From NCBI GenBank assembly GCA_963575745.1, contig CAUYUJ010004302.1, positions 128,779 through 192,778 of the forward strand: a DNA stretch of 64,000 nt, read 5' to 3'. The stretch comes from Prorocentrum cordatum. Lineage: Eukaryota > Sar > Dinophyceae > Prorocentrales > Prorocentraceae. Shown piece by piece: positions 33,780 to 44,639 of this stretch; position 1 is the first letter of the stretch, and each line of letters starts with the position of its first letter. Below the pieces are notes generated by a model that was given only the letters and a program-made list of their open reading frames with translations, was not told the DNA's origin and searched no databases. A program made the translations under genes and the position numbers.

Positions 33780-33985
33780 CACCTAACCCTCAACCTGATC
33801 CCTGCCCTAACCCCTAACCCCTAACCCAACCCCCCACTCCTAACCCTAACCCCTACCCTACGCCTAGCCTTAACCTCTACCCAAACCCCTGCCCCAACCT
33901 CTAATTCAAACCCTAATCCCCACCCTAACCCCTACCCTAAGCCCTTACCCCAAATCACTGTTCCCTATTAATAAACACCCCCTCC
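33780..33985. repeat. Telomere-like CCCTAA/CCCCTAA block 1
   Basis: Degenerate mixture of CCCTAA, CCCCTAA and variants such as CCCCTACCCTA. It is internal to the window and decayed. Confidence 0.85.
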
Positions 33986-34270
33986 CCCAAGCGACTGGGG
34001 GCCAACCCGGGTCCATGCCGACACCCCCCCCACTATCGTTGGTAAAAAATACCATGTGACGTACCCAACCCATTTGTATCATGGGAAACGAAGAGTTGGC
34101 CGAAACTTGCATGGACAATCAAATTGCAGGATCCGTTGTTTGATATGTAAAGTACTTGGGACACGCGCCTATGGCATGATGCGCAGGATAACCATACAAG
34201 AACGAGGGGCGACAACTACAGGCTCGAAGAGGCCGTGGGGAGTCGGGAACGAAGAGCAGGAGGAAAACGT

Positions 34271-36480
34271 GCGGGAAGCCCACTGTGCTGGGCCCCCCCA
34301 GGCAGGCCTCGAAAGTGGCGACAGTTTCACAGATCGCAGCCCCCCAGGGATGGCGAGGACTCATTTGAATCCGCCGTGTGTACCCACTGTGCTGGGTCCC
34401 CCAGCAGGCCTCGAAAGTGGCGACAGTTTCACACATCGCAGCCCCCCAGGGATGGCGAGGTCCCATTTGAATCCGCCGTGTGTACCCACTGCGCTGAGCC
34501 AGCCCCCCAGGAGGCCTCGAAAGTGGCGACAGTTTCACAGATCGCAGCCCCCCAGGGATGGCGAGGTCCAGTTTGACTCCGTCGTGTGTACCCACTTTGC
34601 TGGGCGCCCCAGCAGCCTTCGAAAGTGGCGACAGTTTCACAGATCGCAGCCCCCCAGGGATGGCGAGGTCCCATGTGAGTCCGCGGTGTGTACCCACTGT
34701 GCTGGGCCCCCCAGCAGGCCTCGAAAGTGGCGACAGTTTCACAGATCGCAGCCCCCCAGGGACGGCGAGGTGTAATTTCAGTCTGCGGTGTGTACCCACT
34801 GTGCTGGCCCCCCCAGCAGGCCTCGAAAGAGGCGACATTTTCACAGATCGCAACCCCCGAGGGATGGCGAGGTGAAATTTGAACCCGCGGCGACTACCCA
34901 CTGTGCTGGGCCCCCCAGCAGGCCTCGAAAGTGGCGACAGTTTCACAGATCGCAGCCCCCCAGGGATGGCGAGGTCCCATGTGAATCCGCCGTGTGTACC
35001 CACTGTGCTGGGCCCCCCCAGCAGGCCTCGAAAGTGGAGACAGTTTCACATATCGCGGAACACCCAGAGACGGCGAGGTCTAATTTGAGTCCGCCGTGTG
35101 TACCCAATGTGCTGGGCCCCCAGCAGGCCTCGAACGTGGCGACAGTTTCACAAATCGCAGCCCCCCAGGGATGGCGAGGTCGAATTTGAGTCCGCGGTGG
35201 GTACCCAGTGTGCTGGAAGTGGCGACAGCTTCACAAATCACAGCCCCCACGGGGTGGCGAGGTCTAATTTCAGTCCACGGTGTGTACCCACTGTGCTGGG
35301 CCCCCCAGCAGGCCTCGAAAGTGGCGACAGTCTCACAGATCGCAGCCCCCCAGGGACGGCGAGGACTCATTTGAGTCCGCCGTGTGTGCCCACTGCGCGG
35401 GGCCCCCCAGCAGCCCTCGAATGTGGCGACAGTTTCACAGATCGCAGCCCCCAGGGATGGCGAGGTCCCATGTGATTCCGCCGTGGGTACCCACTGTGCT
35501 GGGCCCCCGAGCAGGCCTCGAAAGTGGAGACAGTTTCACATATCGCAGCCCCCCAGAGATGGCGAGGTCCCATGTGAGTCCGCCGTGTGTACCCACTGTG
35601 CTGGCCCCCCCAGCAGGCCTCGAAAGTGACGACAGTTTCACAGATCGCAGCCCCCCAGGGATGGCGAGGTCTAATTTGAATCCGCCGTGTGTACCCACTG
35701 TGCTGGGCCCCCCCAGCAGGCCTCGAAAGTGGAGACAGTTTCACATATCGCAGGACACCCAGAGACGGCGAGGTCTAATTTGAGTCCGCCGTGTGTACCC
35801 AATGTGCTGGGCCCCCCAGCAGGCCTCGAACGTGGCGACAATTTCACAAATCGCAGCCCCCCAGGGATGGCGAGGTCCCATTTGAGTCCGCCGTGTGTGC
35901 CCATTGTGCTGTGCCCCCCAGCAGGCCCCGAAAGTGGCGACAGTTTCACAGATCGCAGCCCCCCAATGGTGGCGAGGTTTAATTTGAGTCCGCCGTGTGT
36001 ACCCACTGTGCTGGGCCCCCCGGCAGGCCTCGAAAGTGGCGACAGTCTCACAGATCGCAGCCCCCCAGGGATGGCGATGTTGCATTTGAGCCCGCCGTGT
36101 GTACCCACTGCGCGGGGCCCCCCAGCAGCCCTCGAAAGTGGCGTCAGTTTCACAGACCGCAGCCCCCCAGGGATGGCGAGGCCCCATTTGAGTCAGCCGT
36201 GTGTACCCACTGTGCTGGGCCCCCCAGCAGCCATTGAAATTGGCGACAGTTTCACAGATCGCAACCCCCCCAGGGATGGCGATGTCCAATTTGAGTCCGC
36301 CGTGTGTGCCCACTGTGCTGGGCCCCCCAGCAGGCCTCGAAGGTGGCGACAGTCTCACAGATCGCAGCCCCCCAGGGATGGCGAGGTCCCATTTGAGCCC
36401 GCCGTGTGTACCCACTGTGCTGGGCCCCCCAGCAGCCCTTCGAAAGTGGCGGCAATTTCACAGATCGCAGCCCCCCAGCT
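34271..36480. repeat. About 103 bp tandem repeat, roughly 21 copies
   Basis: Unit: TGCTGGGCCCCCCAGCAGGC, CTCGAAAGTGGCGACAGTTT, CACAGATCGCAGCCCCCCAG, GGATGGCGAGGTC, a variable ATTTGAGTCCGCCG, then TGTGTACCCACTG. Copies at 34286, 34390, 34491 and 34598 set the period at 101 to 107 bp. Some units are shortened, for example near 35215. All long frames here on both strands are by-products. Confidence 0.95.
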
Positions 36481-36686
36481 GACACGCAGCGACGAGCGAG
36501 GTAAACGGCATGGGGGAAGAGAGGGGCGGGAAGGAAGGAAGTAATGGAGAGAGGCGCGCGAGCAGTGCTCTACTCAAAACGAGAGCCCAACGCGGGAGGG
36601 TTGGGGACAATACAAAACACACGCTGGCTCCAAATTCGGAACATGCGCAGCCAACCCGATGCGGCCCAAAAAAACAATACAGAGTA

Positions 36687-36864
36687 CACTTGGCGGCGGC
36701 GGCGGCTGCGGCGGCTGCGGCGGCGGCGGCGGCGGCGGCGGCGGGGGCGGCGGCTGCGGCGGCTGCGGCTGCGGCGGCGGCGGCGGCGGTGGCGGCAGCG
36801 GCTGCGGCTGCGGCTGCGGCGGCGGTTTGGCAGCGGGGGCGGCGGCGGCGGCGGCGGCGGCGGG

Positions 36865-36896
<32 letters not shown>

Positions 36897-36942
36897 GGCG
36901 GCGGGCGGCGGCGCGGCGGGGGCGGCGGCGGCGGGCAGCGGC

Positions 36943-36973
<31 letters not shown>

Positions 36974-36990
36974 GAGGCAGCGGCGGCGGC
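36687..36990. repeat. (CGG)n tract
   Basis: CGG microsatellite with CTG and GGG variants. It would encode poly-Ala, poly-Gly or poly-Arg depending on frame and is not a gene. Confidence 0.95.
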
Positions 36991-37134
36991 GGCGGATTGG
37001 CACCCAGTAGCTCCCCATCCCAAGACGACTGCTAAATATGCTGAGGTTCGGGCCAGACTCGGGTGCTACGTATGTGTTGGGAGGGCGGGTGGGAGTGAGC
37101 GAGACGGCTTGCGGGCGGGGAGGGGGTAACTTGA

Positions 37135-38445
37135 CCTTAGCCCCTACCCTAACCCCTAAGCCCCCCTAACCCCTAACCCGAACCCTACCCCTTACCCCTA
37201 ACCCTGGCCCCTAACCCTAACCCTAATCCCTGCCCCTAACCCTAAGACTCGGTCCTAATGTTTAACCCTACTATAACCCCTAACCCTGACGCTAAGCCCT
37301 AGTCCTTACCCTAAGCCCCAATCCAACCCCCTAAACCCTAACCCTAACCCTCAACCGTGCCCTAACCCCTACCCTAACCCCTAACCTTAACCGTAATATT
37401 TACCCTAAACCCTAAACCTACCATAACCCCTAACCCCTGCCCCCACCCCTAACCCTGATCCAAATCCTTAACCCCAACCCTATACCCTAACCCCAAAACT
37501 CTACCCTAACCCCTAACCGTAACCCTAATCCCTAAGCTTAACCCTAAGCCCTAACCCTGACCCCTCAACCCGACCGTAACCCCTACCCTAACCCTAACCT
37601 CTACCCTAACCCTCACCCCAACCTCCAAAACTAACCTCCAACCTAAACCTTAAATCGGACCTAACCCCTGATCCTAACCCTAACCCCTACCCGAACCCTA
37701 GCCTAACCTCAACCCTAAACCCTAAACCCTCACCCCTAACCCTAACCCTAACCCTAACCCCTAACCTTGTGCCTGAACCGTAACCCGAACCCCTAATCCC
37801 AACCCTAACTCCTACCCGAACCCTGACACCTACCCTTAACCCCTACCCTAATCCTAAACCCTAACCCTTACCCCGACCCTAAATCCTAACCCCCTAACCC
37901 CTAACCCTAACCCCTACCCTAACCCTAACCCCTACCTCAACCCTAACCCCTAACCCCGAATACCCTCACCCTAACCCTAACCCCTGCCTTAAACCCGAAC
38001 CCTACCCGTTACGCCTAACCCTAGCCCCTAACCGTAAGCTTAACCCCTGACCCTAACCCTAATAACTAACCCTAACCCCTAAACCCTACCTTAACCCGTA
38101 ACCCTGACCCTAATCCCTAACCCTTACCCTGAGCTCTAACCCCGAAGCCCTAACGCTACACCCCAGCCCTTCCCGAACCCCTACCCTAACCTCTAACCTT
38201 AACCCTAAGACCTACCCTAAACCTCAACCATAACCTTACCTCTAACCCCTAGCCCCACCCCTAACCCTGACCCTAATCCCTAACCCCAACCCTATGCCCT
38301 AACCCAACCCCTAAACCCAACCCAAACCCCTAACCCTAATCACCCTAATCTCTGATATTAACCCTAAGCCCTAACCCTAACCCTAACCCCTACCCTAACC
38401 CTAACCCTAACCCTAGCCTCTACCCTAACCACCACCTGAACCCCA
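37135..38445. repeat. Telomere-like CCCTAA/CCCCTAA block 2
   Basis: About 1.3 kb of mixed CCCTAA and CCCCTAA with frequent base changes, in the same orientation as block 1. It is free of long frames. Confidence 0.95.
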
Positions 38446-38504
38446 GCCTCCAGCGCTCCGGAGCGGAGAGAGAGCCTCCCCACCTGCCCCATCCCCCTTG
38501 CCCG

Positions 38505-38620
38505 CGAGGGGGGGGTCCCAAATCGCCCCTCCCCCCGTATCCAGCGCCAAAGGGGGAGGGGGGGATGGGGGGGGGTCCGCAACCTGGGGGGGGGGGGGTT
38601 CTGGGAGCCCCCCCCTTTTA
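38505..38620. repeat. G-tract region after telomere-like block 2
   Basis: G runs of up to 13 separated by short spacers, ending in AGCCCCCCCC. Confidence 0.8.
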
Positions 38621-38902
38621 AATTACGAGGTGATCCACTGGCGCTCTTTCTCAAAACTGCCTCCCAAAGGCCAAGGCCAACCACGTCCGTGACCAACAAC
38701 ACACACCGTGAGGTCTCTGACCCGCAACCCACCGCCTCCGAAAAATGGCAACCGCCCAACCGCATCGCATTGACAACAGCACCCCGAGAACCGACATCGG
38801 CGAGGCAATATGGGCCGGCGGAATGAGCGAAGCGGTTAAATTATGCTAGTGTAGAACCCATGACGCTCATGATACCAATTGCACCAATGAAGGTGACTGT
38901 TG

Positions 38903-38948
38903 ATCATGCTGACGATGATGCTGATGCTGATGCTGATGCTGATGCTGG

Positions 38949-38983
<35 letters not shown>

Positions 38984-38984
38984 C

Positions 38985-39043
<59 letters not shown>

Positions 39044-39050
39044 GTGATGA
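38903..39050. repeat. (GAT)n microsatellite
   Basis: GATGAT with GCT variants in the first third. Confidence 0.95.
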
Positions 39051-39054
39051 CGAT

Positions 39055-40395
39055 GATTATATGTGTGCCAATGAAGATAATGAGCACGGGATGTTGGTCG
39101 ATCTTGAAATGTGCTACTTTCCTCTGCTCTTACTGCTAAGCACAACTGTGCACCACAGGACGCCATTATATTCGATGTTGTTCGGTCAAGCTCTGCTCTG
39201 GCCTATGGTATTGCAATCCACTCTCATCTATCCTGTTCTACTGTACCTACCCTGCCATATAGGGACATAGGAACACCGATGGAGCACCCCGACGAATCCA
39301 CTGGAACAACTATAGCAATCCAGTGGAATACCTGTATTATCTCGTTCCAGTGCATTTAGGGATCTACAGGAACATAAATGGAGACCGTTAGACTGCCCAC
39401 ATGAATACTTTGAAATACCCATCGGGGTCAGTAGAAACAGCCAGAGGTGCACTACGCATACCCAAGATCGTGCTAGTAAAGCTTGGGTTCGGGGCAGTCC
39501 CAACTGCAGCATCCTACCAACATTATGCGAACGCAGATGCGCAATGGGCCAACCAATTTGCATACAAATAGCGTGAATAAAGCAATGCGCTCGAGAACAT
39601 TGATTCCCCCTGTCCTCCCAGCCATCTGCGACCGGGCTTACCCCCACCCCGCCCTACCCCAGAAATGCAAGGGTCTGAGCGTCGTCCGCGCAAATAAACT
39701 CAGGCCCTCCTCGTTGGTGCCAGAAGGGCGTCGATCATGACAAACAAGAGCAATGGAATGCACGGGGTGATGGCTTGTGATTGGCAACCGATGCCCCACA
39801 GAGGCGGAAGAGGTCCGTCCATGGGCGGCTCCCTGGGACAACACCAAGAGGCACACAGGACGGCTCCAGGGCGCCCCAGAGATGGTCCGAGCAAGATGCT
39901 CCCGACACGGCGCAGGAGGGCCCCAAGAGGCTCTCAATATTCCACCCCGGACGCTGCCGACAGGCCCCTCCGCAGAGGCCCCGCAGGGGAGGCCTCGGGA
40001 ACGGCCGAGCAGCGCTCAGAGTCCCCCACGAACGCAACCAGAAGAACGTCACGAGAGCCTCGAAGAACCCTCAATGAGAATGCAAGACTGCCTCCCGTGA
40101 TCTATGTGGCATGGTTCTCTCCAATACTGCTCCCTCTGTTCTTCATCTGGCTCATCCCACCTCCATTCGACCACAACATACCAGGCAATAACGCACAACG
40201 GCCGACAATACGAGGCAATACTTGACCAGACCGCGCTCAGGCGGGCCAGACCAAGCAGACCACAAAAGACTTGACCAGAATAGGCGGCCTGAACGTCCTC
40301 GGTAAGCGAAAGTGTGGGCTCGACTGATGTCGTTCCCATCCTACGTTGATGCGCGCTTGTATCAGTGACCAGATCTCCTGTCTCTGCATCAACTT
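39055..40395. other. Unassigned sequence
   Basis: Positions 39830-40080 carry CCCAAGAGG-type words. No gene was recognised in the remainder. A minus frame at 40049-40339 holds a WYVVVEWRWDEPDEEQ-like stretch that might be exonic, but it has no clear splice borders. Confidence 0.4.
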
Positions 40396-40401
40396 CTTAA
40401 C

Positions 40402-40496
40402 CTCCTCAAGTCCCCGTAGGAAGTGTGTTCCGCGTCGTTAAACGCCACGTAGGCCATCGGGGCCGCTCCTAGCAGAAACTGGCTGCCGTCTTGGAC
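40402..40496 (-). CDS. Candidate exon (VQDGSQFLLG...)
   Basis: On the minus strand a TTTTTGCAG acceptor is followed by 31 in-frame codons (starting VQDGSQFLLGAAPMAYVAF) and then GTTAAG as donor. Third positions are mostly G or C. The family is not recognised. The plus strand across 40470-40720 also reads like protein (see findings), so strand and gene identity are unsettled. Confidence 0.35.
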
Positions 40497-40775
40497 CTGC
40501 AAAAACACTTCCCGCGAGACGACCCTCTCACCCATGGACCGGCCAGCTATCTCCCCGACTGGTCGTCCAGGACTGCCCATTCTACGTGGCGTCACAACGG
40601 CGCACCGAGCTGATGCAGCATCTGCGTCCTAGCACCGTGATGTTCCTGGCCTACGCTGCCGCCGAGGCCCCCTCTCTGGAGCGCCAGCGATCACGGGGGC
40701 TCACCCAGCCTCAGTCAAAGCGCTGGAACGACGATTCACAGTCCAGCCCATGGGACAGAGCAGAGGAGGAAGAAT

Positions 40776-40884
40776 AAGGAAGAACCTTGGATACGCCCCC
40801 TGGCGTCCCCTTCCCGCCGAAGAGCCAGGCGAGGTTTGCGCAGAACCAGAGGTCGGCGAAGACCGTGAGCCAATGCCTCCACAC
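40776..40884 (-). CDS. Candidate exon with a hydrophobic segment
   Basis: On the minus strand a strong pyrimidine tract (CTTTCCTCTGCCTTTTTCTTC, about 40928-40950) leads to CGTCGCAG and then 36 codons in phase 0 with WLTVFADLWFCANLAWLF. They end before GTTCTT. It could be a membrane-protein exon of the same gene as 40402-40496, but the joining phases were not confirmed. Confidence 0.35.
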
Positions 40885-41089
40885 CTGCGACGGGATACAT
40901 CACGATCCCTTGTCCCCCACATTGGCCAGAAGAAAAAGGCAGAGGAAAGTAACAAGTGCAGAAACCGAATCTATGGGAGGTCGGGGCGAGTCTCTTGGAT
41001 CGGCTGCAGGGCCAGCCCACTCGGAGCCTCCCGCGCCCGAGGGGGATCCAGCGAAGTAAACAAAAGCCGCGCGACCAACCAAAACATGA

Positions 41090-41460
41090 TGTTCAGGCAA
41101 TTGGTGCTGTTTGTGTTGTTGTAGAGCTCGCATTGCTAAAGAAGAATTGCTGTTGGCCCCCAGTTTCCGGGAACCGTTGCATTGTTCCATGAAGGTGTTT
41201 CCCCCGAGGCCCGCGCCTTTTGAGGATCACCTACCTGCGTTGTTGGGCCACGAACTACAACAAAAACGGCTACCGCCTGATACTTCCTCAGCAGGTATTC
41301 TCACATCGCACTATCGCGCGGGACTTCCTCACAGTGTATGCATGGAGCGCGCTCTCGAGTTGGAATTCTTCGCGATATAATCAAACGCCGCGCCGTCGAC
41401 ACTCAGGACTGAGGCTCTCGCTGTAGAGCTCTTCGCGACTTCTTTGGGAATCGCGCTACA
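41090..41460. repeat. 770 bp repeat family, copy 1, left part
   Basis: Matches 44800-45145 and 45560-45905: a TGTTGTTGTTGTAGAGCT-like start, CTGATACTTCCTCA, CGCGGGACTTCCTCACAGTG, and CGCCGCGCCGTCGACACTCA. It breaks off at about 41460 and its right part reappears at 43635-43705. Confidence 0.75.
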
Positions 41461-41524
41461 CCGGACTCACTTCTATAGCGCTCACTTCTATAGTGCTCAC
41501 TTTGAAATTGTGGTCCGGAAGGGG

Positions 41525-41700
41525 CCGCACATGCAGGCACATGCCGCACAGTCGCATGCACATGCCCATGCAAATATACAAAAGCCTCAACAGCATTGCC
41601 GCACATGCGCGCACATGCCACACCGTCCGACGCACAGTCGAATGCACGGTCAAGCAAAACTCTGAAAGCATAGACGCACATGCCCGCACATGCCGCAGAG
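41525..41700. repeat. GCACATGC-type short array
   Basis: CGCACATGC and CACATGCC words recur every 8 to 20 bp. Confidence 0.8.
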
Positions 41701-41744
41701 ATGTCGCAGGCGATAGTGGCCTGACCACCTGAGCTCGGGGCATT

Positions 41745-42610
41745 TCGCAACCCAGAGTTCCGAGGATGTCTCAGGCAAGCGTGGCCGGATCACCATGGGG
41801 CAGGGCATCTTGGAAACCAGAGTGGCGAGGATGTCGCTGGTCAAGGTGACCAGACGACCATGGGGCAGGACACCTCCGAGGTCTGAGTTGTGAGGATGTC
41901 TCAAGCGAAAGTGGCCTGACCACCATGGGGCAGGAGATCTCTGAGGTCAGAGTTGCGAGGATGTCTCTGGGGAGAGTGGTCTGACCACCTCAGCCCAGGG
42001 CATCTCGGAGCCCAGAGTTGCGAGGATGTCTCAGGCAGGACTGGCCTGACCACCTGCTCAGGGCATCTCAGAACCCAGAGTTGCGAGGGTCTCAGGCGAA
42101 AAAGGCCGAGACACTATGGAGCAGGGCATCATTGAGGTCAGAGTTGCGAGGATGTCTCAGGCAAAAGTGGCCTGAACAGCTCAACTCAGGGCATCTCGGG
42201 CGAGGATGTCTAAAGCGAAAGTGGTCTAACCACCTCAACTCAGGGCGTCTCGGAACCCAGAGTTCCGAGGATGTCTCAGGCGAAAGGGGCCGAGACACTA
42301 TCGAGCAGGGCATCATTGAGATCAGGGTTGCGAGGATGTCTCAGGCGACAGTGGCTGACCACCTCAGCTAGGGGCATATCGGAATCGAGACTTGCGAGGA
42401 TGTCTCAGGCGACCGTGGCCTGACCAGCATGGGGCAGGAGATCTCTGAGGTCAGAGTTGCGAGGATGTCTCATGCGAAAGTGGTCTAACCACCTCAGCTC
42501 AGGGCGTCTCGAAACCCAGAGTCCCGAGGATGTCTCAAGCGAAAGTGGCCGGGCCACCATGGGGCAGGGCATCTCCGAGACCAGAGTTGCGAGGATGTCT
42601 CAGGCGAAGG
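41745..42610. repeat. About 65 bp tandem repeat, 14 copies
   Basis: Unit AGAGTTGCGAGGATGTCTCAGG then CGAAAGTGGCC, TGACCACC and GGGGCAGGGCATCTC. GAGGATGTCT sites are spaced 54 to 68 bp. One more unit, in inverted orientation (CGCCTGAGACAGCCTCGCAA), lies at 42850-42870. Confidence 0.9.
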
Positions 42611-42875
42611 TGGCCAGATCACTTCATGTCAAAGCACGTCGGCCTCCAAATTGCCGACGACGTCTCACGCGGAACTGGCCGGACGCGAACGCGCCGGCGT
42701 CCGGAGACGAACGCCGGCCCCGGCATTCTTGCACGTCCCGCACATGCACTGCACAGGTACGCACAGTATTCGCACAGGCCGAGCTCGCCGGTGGCCGAGC
42801 CAGGCCAGCGATTCCGAGATTCCCTGAGCTCGGGCCGTCAAGCCACTTTCGCCTGAGACAGCCTCGCAACTCTCA

Positions 42876-42925
42876 CCTCCTCCTCCTCCTCCTCCTCCTC
42901 CTCCTCCTCCTCCTCCTCCTTCTCC
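42876..42925. repeat. (CTC)n tract
   Basis: Pure CTC microsatellite. Confidence 0.95.
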
Positions 42926-43244
42926 TCTGGCCGAGCCGAACAGGCAGGCTGGCCAGTGGCCGGGGGCGCCCGCCTCCTCCGCCCCCCCCTCCTCCCCCCC
43001 CCTCCACCTCCCCCCCCCCCATCCCTGCTTCTCCGGCCGAGCTGAGAAGGCGCGCGGGAGAGTATTTTATTAGGCGGGCGCGCCACCGCCAGCTCACGAA
43101 CCGGGCGAATAACCGCCCCCGCCAGCAGCGGGCGAGTCTAAACGCACAACAAACTCTTTCAGGAAACCCTGGCACGCCCCAGGTTAGCTCTGCGAAGGCC
43201 AGGAGGCATTGGAGGCACAGGGGTCCCAGACAGCTCCTAGGGCA

Positions 43245-43610
43245 TGAGCGTGCATGTGCATTGGGATGTGCACGCATGTGCGCCCGCGCGCTTCACCGCA
43301 TGTGCGTGCATGTGCGGGCCCGCGCGGCCTCCCGAAGAGAGGTTGCACAGGCATGTGCGTGCATGTGCCGATGACAGATCTGCGATTCTCGAACACCTCC
43401 CGCATGTGCAGGCATGTGCGCGCATGTGCGTCGGACTGTGCGTGCATGTGCGTATGATGGATACATCAAAACACAACGCACATGCCCCCGCACATGCCCG
43501 GGCACGACGTGCACAGTAGGAAGTCCATCCAAAAAGGACCGCACAGGCCTGGCACATGACTGGCACATGCCGCGCACATGCGCGCACATGACAGCGCAAA
43601 AACGGCCGCA
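43245..43610. repeat. GCATGTGC array followed by its inverted GCACATGC array
   Basis: GCATGTGCGTGCATGTGC words fill 43245-43455 and the reverse-complement words fill 43478-43610, with a switch point near 43465. Confidence 0.85.
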
Positions 43611-43634
43611 CATACACCCACCCAGGGGTATAGA

Positions 43635-43705
43635 TGTGAGTGCGGTGTACTCTTTCGAGACTTCATCGCGATTCATGCGCGACTCACGCTTCAGCAAGCC
43701 GCCTG
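43635..43705. repeat. 770 bp repeat family, copy 1, right part
   Basis: TTTCGAGACTTCATCGCGATTC, then GCGACTCACGCTTCAGCAAG, corresponds to 45165-45220 and 45935-45985 of the complete copies. Confidence 0.7.
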
Positions 43706-44485
43706 TGGCCCCCTCGTCGCGCTCCGTGGCCCCGTTGCAGCCCTTCGTGGCCCCCTCGCTGTCTCCCGTGGCCCCCTCGCACCCCTTCGCGGGCCCCTCG
43801 CTGCCCTTCGTGGCCCCGTTGCAGCCTTTCGTGGCCCCCTCGCTGCCCTCCGTGGCCCTGTTGCGGCCCTTCGTGGCCCCCTCGCTGCCCTTCGTGGCCC
43901 CGTGGCAACCTTTCGTGACCCCCCCGCTGCCTTTCATGGCCCCGTTGCAGCCCTTCGTGGCCCCCTCGCTGCCGTTCCCCTCGTTGCGCTTCGTGGCCCC
44001 GTTGCAACCCTTCGTGCCCCCGTCGCTGCCCTTCGTGGTCCATCTATGTATGCCCTTCGTGGCCCCCGTTCGTTCGCGTAAGCCGCGTGCCCGTATGCAT
44101 GCCTTTGGCGGCCCCGCTGTCGCACTTCGTGGCCACCTCGCTGCATTTCGTGGCCCCGCTGCTGCCCTCAATGGCCCCGTCCTTGCCCACTGCGGCCCGA
44201 TATGCGCATGCCCTTCGTGGTCCCCGCTCGTTCGCGCCCGTCGCGGCCAAACATGCATGCCCCTGGCAGCCCTTGGTGGCCCCGCTGTCGCCCTTTGTGG
44301 CCCCCTCTTTGTTCTACGTGGCCCCGTTGCTACCCTTAGTGGCCCCGTCCTTGCCCTCTGTGGCCCCGCATTATCTGCTTTTCGTGGCGCGCGCTCGTTA
44401 ACGCCATTCGAGGCCCCCTACGCATGCCTTTCGTGGCCCAGCTGTCGCCCTGCGTGGCCCCCTTGCTGCCCTTCGTGGCCTCGCT
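43705..44485. repeat. 21 bp minisatellite
   Basis: TGGCCCCCTCGCTGCCCTTCG alternates with TGGCCCCGTTGCAGCCCTTCG. The first 340 bp is regular and the rest degenerate. The period is 7 codons (VAPSLPF, VAPLQPF), which keeps a 385-codon frame open (43414-44571) without evidence of a gene. Confidence 0.9.
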
Positions 44486-44487
44486 GT

Positions 44488-44572
44488 CGCTGTCGCTGTC
44501 GCTCTCGCTTTCGCTTTCGCTCGTCGTCGTCGTCGTCGTATTCGCCGTCGTCATCGTCGTCGTCGTCGTAGT
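44488..44572. repeat. (TCG)n-type tract
   Basis: TCGCTG and TCGTCG hexamers and triplets. Confidence 0.9.
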
Positions 44573-44639
44573 CAGTCCCCTGTCCGCCCCTCTCGGGACC
44601 GGGCTGCCGCCGATCAGCGCTGCCGCTGGCCAGGCCGAC

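Noticed and set aside
32889-33824. 311-codon frame rich in PKRPPRGP
   Set aside because: Direct translation of the CCAAGAGGCCC array.
34056-36544. Frames of up to 294 codons on both strands
   Set aside because: By-products of the 103 bp array; the same peptide cycle appears in several frames as unit lengths vary.
36510-37129. Four overlapping Ala/Gly/Arg-rich frames
   Set aside because: All are readings of the (CGG)n tract on both strands.
37135-38445. A true chromosome end
   Set aside because: The telomere-like block is strongly degenerate and unique sequence continues on both sides.
20870-42610. Regularly spaced repeats that might suggest a CRISPR array
   Set aside because: Units are contiguous tandem repeats of 65 and 152 bp with diverged copies, not short identical repeats with unique spacers, and no cas gene is present.
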